A stretch of DNA of 10,500 nucleotides from an uncultured Oscillospiraceae bacterium (GTDB taxonomy: Bacteria > Bacillota > Clostridia > Oscillospirales > Ruminococcaceae). Each line of letters starts with the position of its first letter. The first letter of the stretch is position 1. The notes under the pieces are model-generated. The model was not told the DNA's origin and did no database searches. It saw only the letters and a list, made by a program, of their open reading frames with translations. The translations under genes and the position numbers were made by a program. Of this stretch, positions 1 to 5,964 are shown one piece after another. The DNA is taken from contig UQQY01000071.1 in assembly GCA_900543295.1 (NCBI GenBank), positions 1 through 10,500 of the forward strand, in the 5' to 3' direction.

Positions 1-1
1 C

Positions 2-1426
2 CTCTGGGAAAGCGAAGCCGTCAAGTCTCCGTTTATTCTGGGGATAATCCGGCCGAGAATATATCTGCCGTATCGTTTGAACGCAGAAAGCGCACGGTAT
101 ATCATCGCACATGAACAGGCGCATCTGAAGCGCCGGGATCACTGGATCAAGCCAATTGCGTTCGTCCTTCTCTGCATCTATTGGTTCAATCCGCTAATGT
201 GGGCCGCGTACATCCTGCTGTGCCGGGACATCGAGCTTGCCTGCGATGAAAAAGTCATCCGAACCATGGACAAGGAGGAACGACAGATATATTCCATAAC
301 GCTGGTACAGCACAGTGTAAACCGGCGGCATATTGCCGCCTGCCCCCTGGCTTTTGGCGAAGTTGGTGTGAAAGAACGCATAAAAGCTGTGATGCATTAT
401 AAAAAGCCGGCGTTTTGGCTGATGCTTGCAGCGCTCCTCCTTTGTACGGTCGCGGCAGTATGTTTTCTTACCAATCCGCTGAGAGAGGAAGAAGAGGAAC
501 CGCGTTCGTTTTATGCAACTGTTATTGAAACGGAGGAAAAGCGGATTTTGGTGGAGCCTGTTTCCGGATCCGATGAACGAAACAGCGCCGACCGAATCTG
601 GGTAAGCCTGAACGGAACAATTCCACGCATTGTTTCCGGCGATACTGTTCGGGTGGTCTATAATGGTCAGATTGCTGAAAGCTATCCGGCTCAGATTCAT
701 TCTGTGTCTTCTGTTTACATTGTAAACGATACGAAAGACATCGATGTTGACGACGAAATCCGTTCATATTATTATTCCGGCTCACCTGATCCGGTTGCAC
801 CGACACTTCTTTTATCAGAGAAAGACCAATCGTTCCAATTCACTCTTTCGTCTCTAAGCAGTTATCTGCCGGTCGGGAAATACGAATGGAACGGAGAACG
901 GCTCGTCTGCCGGACGGATGACGGTGAAAAAATTTATGTATTCCGATATGACAGCTATAGGGATACGCTTACGTTTCTTGCGTCAGAATCCTCGGATATT
1001 CCGGTTTACGCCTACGAGGAAGGCGGCGCCGCGCAGTCTCCCTTTTTTGACGGCGCGGCTTTTACCCGGTCTTCCCTGCGCACAATCATGATGAACGATG
1101 AAATGACAGCCGCTTATGACACTGCTTCAGCAGATATTGACGGCGACGGAACGGTGGAGAAGTGTGTTCTGGAATACGGCAGAACGTCCGGCTTGTTCAG
1201 CTTTATCTTTTCAGCAAGCAGCAATGGCGAACTAAAATATCGGGACGCTTTCTTCCCTGCCGAATGGTACGATCTGTTGTTTGTCAAGACTTCTGACGGG
1301 AAAATCAAAGTAAAAGGCGTAACGCAAGGGGATTATCCCGAAACGCACTTTTTTGATATTTCCATAAAAGACGGCCATATCGTTTTGTCAGAGAATGAGA
1401 AATCGCTCCCGAGCAGAAGCGATTAA
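2..1426 (+). CDS. M56 family (BlaR1/MecR1-like) membrane metallopeptidase, 5' partial
   Basis: The reading frame is already open at base 2, so the gene enters the window from the left; the TTG at 77 is internal and not the true start. The residues before it (SPFILGIIRPRIYLP) match the conserved stretch ahead of the M56 active site. The zinc motif HEQAH is at 110-124 and the downstream ELACDE at 233-250 supplies the usual third ligand region. Hydrophobic segments follow at about 150-220 and 412-470 (FWLMLAALLLCTVAAVCF). Roughly 310 residues then form a probable extracellular C-terminal part, ending in a region with an acidic DIDGDGT motif (about 1133-1153) like those of calcium-binding or FG-GAP-type repeats. 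Known family members sense cell-wall stress or beta-lactams and cleave a BlaI-type repressor. A blaI partner would be expected upstream, outside the window. No penicillin-binding sensor domain with an SxxK motif is evident, so the signal sensed here is unknown. Confidence 0.88.
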   Translation, partial: LWESEAVKSPFILGIIRPRIYLPYRLNAESARYIIAHEQAHLKRRDHWIKPIAFVLLCIYWFNPLMWAAYILLCRDIELACDEKVIRTMDKEERQIYSITLVQHSVNRRHIAACPLAFGEVGVKERIKAVMHYKKPAFWLMLAALLLCTVAAVCFLTNPLREEEEEPRSFYATVIETEEKRILVEPVSGSDERNSADRIWVSLNGTIPRIVSGDTVRVVYNGQIAESYPAQIHSVSSVYIVNDTKDIDVDDEIRSYYYSGSPDPVAPTLLLSEKDQSFQFTLSSLSSYLPVGKYEWNGERLVCRTDDGEKIYVFRYDSYRDTLTFLASESSDIPVYAYEEGGAAQSPFFDGAAFTRSSLRTIMMNDEMTAAYDTASADIDGDGTVEKCVLEYGRTSGLFSFIFSASSNGELKYRDAFFPAEWYDLLFVKTSDGKIKVKGVTQGDYPETHFFDISIKDGHIVLSENEKSLPSRSD

Positions 1427-1472
1427 AGGAATTATATCACTAAGATACAGCAATCCGCAAACAATAGGATTC

Positions 1473-1507
1473 AAAAGGCCAGAGAGTTTTGCTCTTTGGC
1501 CTTTTTC
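1473..1507 (+). terminator. Rho-independent terminator of the M56 gene
   Basis: GGCCAGAGAG and CTCTTTGGCC form a 10-bp stem with one G-U pair around a short T-rich loop, followed by TTTTT. It starts about 47 bases after the M56 stop codon and is oriented with that gene. Confidence 0.85.
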
Positions 1508-1514
1508 GTTGTAA

Positions 1515-1557
1515 AGAAAAGATAAACCTGTTTCAAAACAAGTTTGTATCTTTTTGG
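1515..1557 (-). terminator. Terminator-like hairpin, copy 1 of a repeated sequence
   Basis: On the minus strand GATACAAACTTG pairs with CAGGTTTATC (one wobble, one bulge), followed by TTTTCTTT. It lies about 110 bases beyond the NUDIX stop and could end that transcript. The same sequence, with a few changes, recurs at 3997-4036 downstream of ssrA. The remainder of 1558-1663 shows no gene and only weak 5-bp hairpins. Confidence 0.6.
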
Positions 1558-1663
1558 AAAACATCTAACTTTGATAGAATCCCAAAGGGTGTGGTCTCCA
1601 ACCAGGAAAATTCACTCCCGAAACGATAGAAAGCTATCCATAGGCACATCAGCAAATTGGAAA

Positions 1664-2113
1664 TTATCTTATCGACACAATCCACTCATCGCCCTGAACC
1701 AAATACTGAAATTCTGTCAATTCTGGTGTATTCATTACTTTCAAAAGATCTGCAAGATCCTCAACTGTTTCTATGCTTGAGAGATTGCAATATTCGACCC
1801 ATTCCATAAGCCCTTCTTCCGATGAAACAACATTTCCCAACCACTCTGTTGCCTTAAACAGCAATACAACATACCTTCCATTTTCTATTGGAAACTGTTT
1901 TACGCCAACTAACCTGGGATTTGTGATTTCTAATCCGGTTTCCTCTTTCATCTCCCGAATTACAGCATCAACAAACGATTCTCCTCGTTCCACATGACCT
2001 CCTGGCAAAGCATACCCATGCCAGTCTTTCTTTATCCTGTTCTGAAGAAGAAGCCTATCTCCATCCTCTATTAAGCATAAAACCGTCAGCTCAACATTCT
2101 CTGTTTTGCTCAT
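1664..2113 (-). CDS. NUDIX hydrolase (MutT-like)
   Basis: 149-residue cytoplasmic protein with a complete NUDIX box: G39, E45, then REMKEETGL at residues 53-61, fitting GX5EX7REUXEEXGU. The preceding WHGYALPGG (residues 31-39) is the usual strand and turn leading into the box. Members hydrolyse nucleoside diphosphates linked to another moiety, such as 8-oxo-dGTP or other modified nucleotides, using Mg2+. The substrate cannot be read from sequence; the short single-domain form resembles MutT/8-oxo-dGTP diphosphatase-type proteins. The ATG at 2113 is preceded by GAGGA at a suitable distance. It stands alone on the minus strand with its own promoter at 2149-2176 and a terminator-like hairpin at 1515-1557. 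It lies in the accessory block between the M56 gene and the recombinase remnant, so it may have been acquired. Confidence 0.9.
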   Translation of the reverse strand: MSKTENVELTVLCLIEDGDRLLLQNRIKKDWHGYALPGGHVERGESFVDAVIREMKEETGLEITNPRLVGVKQFPIENGRYVVLLFKATEWLGNVVSSEEGLMEWVEYCNLSSIETVEDLADLLKVMNTPELTEFQYLVQGDEWIVSIR

Positions 2114-2138
2114 ATTTGCATCCTCACAACTTTCGATT

Positions 2139-2167
2139 TATTGCGCTCATCGTATCACAGCGCAATA
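2139..2167. promoter_or_regulatory. Inverted repeat over the NUDIX promoter, possible operator
   Basis: Perfect 8-base arms TATTGCGC and GCGCAATA are separated by 13 bases and cover the spacer, the -10 box and the likely start site. The centre-to-centre spacing of 21 bases (two helical turns) suits a dimeric repressor. No regulator gene is nearby, and the function is inferred from position only. Confidence 0.4.
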
Positions 2168-2176
2168 TGTCGTCAA
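2149..2176 (-). promoter_or_regulatory. Promoter of the NUDIX gene
   Basis: On the minus strand TTGACG (2171-2176) and TACGAT (2149-2154) are separated by 16 bases, about 35 bases upstream of the NUDIX start codon. Confidence 0.55.
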
Positions 2177-2256
2177 TACACTACACAGAAAAAGATTTTT
2201 TCGGCTTTTCGGAGGTGGGAGTTGAACCATCGAAATCGTTTCCTTCTTGATTGACA

Positions 2257-2402
2257 TCACTGCTCCATCTCCGTCTCCACTTCGAATCCGCCGATGAAAA
2301 CCACCTTGATTCTATCCTTGGTTTCTACGATTACGCATTGCAGGATTTTTCGGATAATCTCGTTATCAAAGTCCATCACCAGTTTCCAACAGAACGTCTT
2401 CG
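2257..2402 (-). pseudogene. C-terminal fragment of a large serine recombinase
   Basis: The minus strand encodes about 47 residues, from KTFCWKLVMDFDNEIIRK through VETKDRIKVVFIGGFEVE to a TGA stop. The pattern 'FD-x-x-(hydrophobic)-x-x-(hydrophobic)-hydrophobic strand-x-x-R-I-hydrophobic-x-F-x-x-G-x-E/V' is the typical extreme C-terminus of large serine recombinases (resolvase-Recombinase-zinc ribbon architecture). The N-terminal catalytic part, the DNA-binding domain and the zinc ribbon are absent. The fragment starts within a few bases of the amidohydrolase stop codon and has no convincing start or ribosome binding site, so I read it as a decayed remnant. It probably belongs with the fragment at 3568-3765. 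Family assignment is from memory of the pattern, hence moderate confidence. Confidence 0.5.
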
Positions 2403-2408
2403 CTTTAT

Positions 2409-3581
2409 TTATTGATGCTCTTCCAGCCAGCGAACCGCGCAGTGCGCTAAACAAGCGGAGCCGATCGGACAGACATCCTCATTAAACTGAACCTTCGGAT
2501 TGTGTGCAGGGGCATCGCCCCGCTCATCCATATATCCTGCCGAAAGATACATGAATACGCTGGGGACTCTCTCTGCAATCGTCGCAAAGTCCTCAGAGGC
2601 ACTGGCTGATGTGTCGGGGACAGGGGTCAGGCCGGGAATCGGTAGTTCTTCCATATAGCTTACCATCTCGTCCGTCATAACAGGATCACATACCAGTGGT
2701 GGCACCTCAGAAATCATCTCGACCTCTGCCGATCCCCCAAATGCCTCAGTGGTCTTGTGAACAACCTCCTTCAGCCGCCGAACCAACTTCCCACGGCTGG
2801 CGCTGTCATTGGTGCGCAGAGTTCCCTGGAGGACGGCGGTATCAGGGATGATGTTGGGCGCTGAACCTGCGGAAAAATTGCCTATGGTCAGCACACAGGC
2901 TTTGCTGGGGTCTGCTTCCCGGGCAATCAGCGATTCCAAAGCAAGATAAATATGGACGCCGATATTGATTGGATCAATGGAACTGTGCGGATATGCGCCA
3001 TGGGCGCCCCGCCCATGGATTGTGATACGAAAGCCATCCACAGAATACATCATGGTTCCGCCGCTGTTGTACATAAACAAGCCCACAGGCATCCTCCCAG
3101 AACCGACATGATAAGCCAGTGCTGCATCCACACCTTCCAGTACCCCATGTGCCAGCATATCTTTCGCGCCCTCAAAGGTTTCTTCTGCAGTTTGGAACAT
3201 AAACCGGACCCTGCCGGACAGTATGGATTCATTTTCTTTTAACATTTTTGCCGCTGTCAGCAGCATAGCCGCATGGAAATCGTGGCCGCAGGTATGAGCC
3301 TCTGTGCCGGTTGGACAGGAAAAACTTTCGCCGCTTTTCTCCGGCATGGGAAGCGCATCCATATCCGCTCGGAGCAGGATTGTCCTGCCCCCTTCCTGAC
3401 CCAACTCTGCAGTCACTCCATGCCCGCAGGGATGTGGCTCCAATCCATATCCTCTCAACTGATCCATCACATAGGATTGTCCTTTGGGCATATGAAGTCC
3501 CACTTCTGCGTTTCTGTGCAGCCAACGGCGGTGAGAGATAGTTTCTTCACGCAGTTCCAGTGCCCGTTTATAAAAATCCAT
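2409..3581 (-). CDS. M20D family amidohydrolase/peptidase
   Basis: 390-residue, probably cytoplasmic metal-dependent amidohydrolase, full length for the family (about 380-400). Conserved elements in order are LLRADMDALPM (residues 69-79), HTCGHDFHAAML with the metal-binding Cys98 and His100, QTAEE with Glu133-134, AYHVG with His158, the dimerisation-domain motif GRGAHGAYPH (190-199), and a C-terminal AHNPKVQFNED with the last metal-binding His. The Cys ligand places it in the M20D group (hippurate hydrolase, IAA-amino-acid hydrolase, N-acetyldiaminopimelate deacetylase types), which cleave N-acyl amino acids. The substrate is not resolvable. The start at 3581 is preferred over 3587 because AAGGAGG sits 7 bases before it but only one base before the upstream ATG. 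Fragments of a serine recombinase flank it on both sides, and its likely promoter (3634-3662) lies inside one of them. Confidence 0.93.
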   Translation of the reverse strand: MDFYKRALELREETISHRRWLHRNAEVGLHMPKGQSYVMDQLRGYGLEPHPCGHGVTAELGQEGGRTILLRADMDALPMPEKSGESFSCPTGTEAHTCGHDFHAAMLLTAAKMLKENESILSGRVRFMFQTAEETFEGAKDMLAHGVLEGVDAALAYHVGSGRMPVGLFMYNSGGTMMYSVDGFRITIHGRGAHGAYPHSSIDPINIGVHIYLALESLIAREADPSKACVLTIGNFSAGSAPNIIPDTAVLQGTLRTNDSASRGKLVRRLKEVVHKTTEAFGGSAEVEMISEVPPLVCDPVMTDEMVSYMEELPIPGLTPVPDTSASASEDFATIAERVPSVFMYLSAGYMDERGDAPAHNPKVQFNEDVCPIGSACLAHCAVRWLEEHQ

Positions 3582-3765
3582 AATCATACCTCCTTAACTT
3601 GCTGTAAGAAATCAGTAAACATATGCTGAGAAAATTATAGCAAACGGCGTTGATAACTTCAACAATAGCCTTGTCTGGTATCGTGTCAATGATTCCGTCG
3701 CTGTTTCGACGAAATCCATAACAAACTTTGCCGAAAATCTTTGATTCAATATAAAATAACTTCAT
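3568..3765 (-). pseudogene. Small ORF with an internal fragment of a serine recombinase
   Basis: 65 codons. Residues about 10-40 contain FGKVCYGFRRNSDGIIDTIP followed by DKAIVEVI, resembling the 'GxxPYGYRRxxDGxxxIxPExAxIVxxIF' segment that begins the Recombinase domain right after the catalytic resolvase domain in large serine recombinases. After about residue 41 the resemblance stops and the frame runs on into the start of the amidohydrolase gene. The catalytic domain is missing. There is an ATG with an AAAGGAAA site 8-12 bases upstream and an extended -10 box at 3784-3792, so a short peptide could be made, but I read it as a remnant. Together with 2257-2402 it brackets the amidohydrolase. 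An unrelated small hypothetical protein is the alternative. Confidence 0.42.
3634..3662 (-). promoter_or_regulatory. Promoter of the M20D amidohydrolase
   Basis: On the minus strand TTGAAG (3657-3662), a 17-base spacer and TATAAT (3634-3639) with an extended TGC just before it give a strong sigma-A-type match about 50 bases upstream of the start codon. It falls inside the small recombinase-like reading frame. Confidence 0.65.
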
Positions 3766-3783
3766 ATCGCAGTTTCCTTTCTA

Positions 3784-3822
3784 ATTATATCATCAATTTG
3801 TGCACTTTATAATAATAAAGTG
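3784..3822 (-). promoter_or_regulatory. Extended -10 promoter with a palindrome in the -35 region
   Basis: On the minus strand TGATATAAT (3784-3792) is a full extended -10 element with no good -35 box. A perfect inverted repeat, CACTTTAT-AATA-ATAAAGTG (3803-3822), occupies the -35 position, as an operator or activator site would. It would drive the small recombinase-like frame at 3765. Confidence 0.45.
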
Positions 3823-3913
3823 AATATTAGTGGGTTTATAGCTCCTCTTGGCTTTTTTCTTATGGCTATAACCCGCAAATTAGTATGTTTATGACTTATA
3901 ATATAAACGAATA

Positions 3914-3948
3914 GAATAAAAACGGCCTGATTTCCATCAAAATCAAGC
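3914..3948 (-). terminator. Rho-independent terminator-like hairpin
   Basis: On the minus strand GCTTGATTT and AAATCAGGC form a 9-bp stem (one G-U) with a 6-base loop, followed by CGTTTTTATTC. It lies between the ssrA 3' region and the small recombinase-like frame and may be a second stop for transcripts from ssrA. The non-coding stretch 3766-4160 holds this hairpin, those at 3996-4030 and 4102-4148, an imperfect inverted repeat of GGGTTTATAGC with GCTATAACCC (about 3832-3885), and no gene I can support. Confidence 0.55.
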
Positions 3949-3987
3949 TGTTACCAATGTTGTAATTCTATTTTAGCTTATTGGGGA

Positions 3988-4036
3988 ATAAAAGAGGAGA
4001 CAAACCTGCTCCTAAAACAAGTTTGTCTCCTTTTGG
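3988..4036 (-). terminator. Terminator hairpin downstream of ssrA, copy 2 of a repeated sequence
   Basis: On the minus strand GGAGACAAACTTG (4018-4030) pairs with CAGGTTTGTCTCC (3996-4008), 13 bp with one U-G wobble, followed by TCTTTTATT. The wobble is only tolerated on the minus strand, which sets the orientation. It is a diverged copy of the hairpin at 1520-1557. Confidence 0.65.
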
Positions 4037-4101
4037 TGGAGGCATCGTCGCACTGGTCGAACCGTTAGATTCGCACAGGCTTACTTCCATTCTACACACA
4101 A

Positions 4102-4148
4102 CACGAACCCCCGCAGGAAAACAGTAATCTTCCTCTTAGGGGTTCGTG
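4102..4148 (-). terminator. Inverted repeat just beyond ssrA, possible ssrA terminator
   Basis: Perfect arms CACGAACCCC (4102-4111) and GGGGTTCGTG (4139-4148), with an inner AGGAA/TTCCT pairing. It starts 13 bases past the tmRNA 3' end. The tail on the minus strand (TTGTGTGT) is only partly T-rich, so it may act in termination or in 3' end processing. Confidence 0.45.
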
Positions 4149-4160
4149 CAGTGATAATTT

Positions 4161-4513
4161 TGGTGGAGGCGAGGAGAGTCGAACTCCTGTCCGAAAACCT
4201 GTCCCCAAAGCTTTCTACGAGCGTAGCCGCTTCTTTTAGCATTCCCTCTGCGGTGCGCCGAAGAGCAGGCTCACCGTTTTAGTAGGCTCTTGTTCCTATC
4301 ATCGGCCGAGCCGCTCCGATGATACGTTCACCACTTGTTTGACGCCCTGACGGGTTCGTGGTTCTTCCCGTCACAGACGACGCGCCTAATTAGGCAGCGT
4401 AAGCTAATTCGTTATCGTTAGCGTTTAATTTTAAGTTGCGGCGATTAAAGAGCTTCCGCCCGCTCTGCTCGCTTACCTCAGTTCTTGATCCCCGTCGAAA
4501 CCTTTACGCCCCC
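4161..4513 (-). ncRNA. ssrA: Transfer-messenger RNA (tmRNA)
   Basis: 353-nt tmRNA. The 5' end (GGGGGCGTAAAGGTTTCGAC) and 3' end (GAGTTCGACTCTCCTCGCCTCCACCA region, 4161-4190) are the conserved tRNA-like parts. GGGGGCG pairs with CGCCTCC in the acceptor stem, the T-arm AGGAG-TTCGACT-CTCCT is perfect, and CCA is encoded. The tag frame at 4390-4422 most likely starts at a GCT resume codon after TTAAAC and reads ANDNELAYAA then TAA, a 10-residue tag ending in the usual AA degradation signal. It acts with SmpB to free stalled ribosomes and mark the nascent chain for proteolysis. smpB lies one gene upstream on the same strand. A 6-bp hairpin (4527-4543) sits just ahead of the 5' end. I found no strong promoter directly upstream, so it may be read from the esterase side and processed, or have a weak promoter. 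Confidence 0.97.
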
Positions 4514-4565
4514 ATTTTTGTAATTACGCGCTGCAAAAGCGCGCTAACCATTGTATCTTCTATTC

Positions 4566-5405
4566 TTACAGATTATAAAGCCATCTTGACGCCATATCCA
4601 TCCATACCGCGCAGTCGGACTGAATTCCATACGAACAGGACGTAGTCCGCTCGTCACAGAGCGACAAGCCGTGACCGCCTTTCGGAAAAATGTGCAGCTC
4701 CACCGGTATTTTATATGCAGCAAGTGCATCTGCCATTTTCAGTGCGTTCTCCACCGGAACCGTATCGTCTGAAAACGTATGCCAGATGAACATCGGCGGC
4801 ACGTCATCGCCTACCTGCTCTTCAACAGAAACAAGCCGGAGCGTCTCCGCGCTGTCCCTGCGCTTCCCAAGAAGCGCGTCAAAAGAATACCGATGGGCGA
4901 AATCACCCGATGTAATCACGGGGTAACACAAAATCGCGCCGTTAGGGCGAAGTATCTCTGCGGAAAGCCCAAGCGTATTTTGAATAAAATCTCGGTTCCA
5001 AAGCGCCGCATAAGAGGCCGCGAGATGACCGCCCGCCGAAAAGCCGCATAAAACAACCCGTCCCGCATCACAGTGCCATTCCTCTGCATGTGTGCGGATC
5101 AATTCTACAGCTCTTGCCGTTTCAAACAGTTGCGTCGGAAAGTATCCATGCGGCGAAACCGTATACCGCAGCACTGCCGCGTGAAAGCCCTTTGCCAAAA
5201 ATGCAAGCGCCACCGGCTCCGCCTCGCGGTCGGAGGTCATCGTGTATCCGCCGCCCGGACAGATTAACACCATTGGATGCCGCCGTGCGGCGTCGATTTC
5301 CGGCGTATTGTCGGAAAGATAAATAGTAAGGCATGCATTAAGAGCAAGTGTGCCGCCAAATGGATCGGCAAGCGTCTCTCTGATAGAAAACTGCTCATAC
5401 CGCAT
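4566..5405 (-). CDS. Alpha/beta-hydrolase, acetyl-esterase/lipase type
   Basis: 279-residue single-domain hydrolase. The oxyanion-hole motif CPGGGY (residues 49-54) precedes the nucleophile elbow GFSAGGH with Ser123. The acid is probably Asp213 or Asp214 in TFSDDTVP, and the base is His245 in KGGHGLSL. This arrangement fits the xylan acetyl esterase/BD-FAE-like group of small bacterial esterases that remove acetyl or other acyl groups from sugars or small molecules. No signal peptide is seen, so it is probably cytoplasmic, acting on imported acylated oligosaccharides or metabolites (inference). The ATG at 5405 has AAGGAGGA about 8 bases upstream and lies 13 bases after the smpB stop, so it is very likely co-transcribed with smpB. 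Its end is about 50 bases from ssrA. A role in trans-translation is not implied by its sequence. Confidence 0.88.
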   Translation of the reverse strand: MRYEQFSIRETLADPFGGTLALNACLTIYLSDNTPEIDAARRHPMVLICPGGGYTMTSDREAEPVALAFLAKGFHAAVLRYTVSPHGYFPTQLFETARAVELIRTHAEEWHCDAGRVVLCGFSAGGHLAASYAALWNRDFIQNTLGLSAEILRPNGAILCYPVITSGDFAHRYSFDALLGKRRDSAETLRLVSVEEQVGDDVPPMFIWHTFSDDTVPVENALKMADALAAYKIPVELHIFPKGGHGLSLCDERTTSCSYGIQSDCAVWMDMASRWLYNL

Positions 5406-5418
5406 AGCGCCGTCCTCC

Positions 5419-5883
5419 TTATCTTCTGCGTTCCTTCATCACACGGTCGATCTCCCGCGCAGCATCGCGTTTGGCTGCATCCTCCCGCTTGTCGTAGAGC
5501 TTTTTGCCCTTGCACAGCCCAAGCTGCATTTTCACACGGGAGCCTTTGAAATACAGGGACAGCGGAATCAGCGTATATTCCCTCTGCTTTACCAAACCGA
5601 ACAGGCGGTTGATCTCCGCTTTGTGCATCAAAAGCTTACGCTCCCTCAGCGGATCGCGGTTAAAGATGTTGCCATGCTCATACGGGCTGATATGCATCTG
5701 TTTGACAATCAGCTCGCCATTCTCGATGCTGCACCAGCTATCCTTTAAATTCACACCGCCGGTGCGGATCGATTTTACCTCTGTGCCGACCAGCTCGATT
5801 CCTGCTTCAAAGCTTTCCATTATGAAATAATCGTGCCGTGCCTTCTTGTTTAACGCGATCGTTTTCGTATTTTCGCCTGCCAT
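5419..5883 (-). CDS. smpB: SsrA-binding protein SmpB
   Basis: 154 residues, the usual length. The protein starts with NKKARHDYFI, followed by GIELVGTEVKSIR and VNLKDSWCSIENGEL, then the conserved HISPYEHGNIFNRDPLRERKLLMH region and FKGSRVKMQLGLCKGKKLYDKRE, ending in a basic tail (KRDAAREIDRVMKERRR) that reads the empty mRNA channel of the ribosome. SmpB binds the tRNA-like part of tmRNA and is required for trans-translation. The ATG at 5883 has GGGAGGC about 10 bases upstream. It is followed within 13 bases by the esterase gene and then by ssrA, all on the minus strand. Confidence 0.98.
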   Translation of the reverse strand: MAGENTKTIALNKKARHDYFIMESFEAGIELVGTEVKSIRTGGVNLKDSWCSIENGELIVKQMHISPYEHGNIFNRDPLRERKLLMHKAEINRLFGLVKQREYTLIPLSLYFKGSRVKMQLGLCKGKKLYDKREDAAKRDAAREIDRVMKERRR

Positions 5884-5912
5884 CGGTAAAACGCCTCCCT
5901 TCCGCCGATATG

Positions 5913-5940
5913 CTTATAGTATAACACAAATATTTATCAA
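5913..5940 (-). promoter_or_regulatory. Promoter of the smpB-esterase unit
   Basis: On the minus strand TTGATA (5935-5940) and TATAAG (5913-5918) are 16 bases apart, about 30 bases before the smpB start codon. An overlapping extended -10 (TGTTATACT, 5918-5926) is an alternative. It lies in the 81-base gap after recR, so smpB need not depend on the dnaX operon. Confidence 0.5.
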
Positions 5941-5964
5941 GGTCATGCGAAATTTGTAAACAGT

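Noticed and set aside
1544..1780. 78-codon plus-strand ORF overlapping the NUDIX gene end
   Set aside because: Mostly a shadow of the NUDIX gene and an intergenic hairpin, without a start signal or recognisable composition.
4436..4645. Plus-strand ORF across the ssrA 5' end
   Set aside because: It overlaps tmRNA and the esterase end, with no ribosome binding site.
5277..5830. Several plus-strand ORFs of 90-132 codons over smpB and the esterase
   Set aside because: Shadow frames of two well-supported minus-strand genes; no ribosome binding sites.
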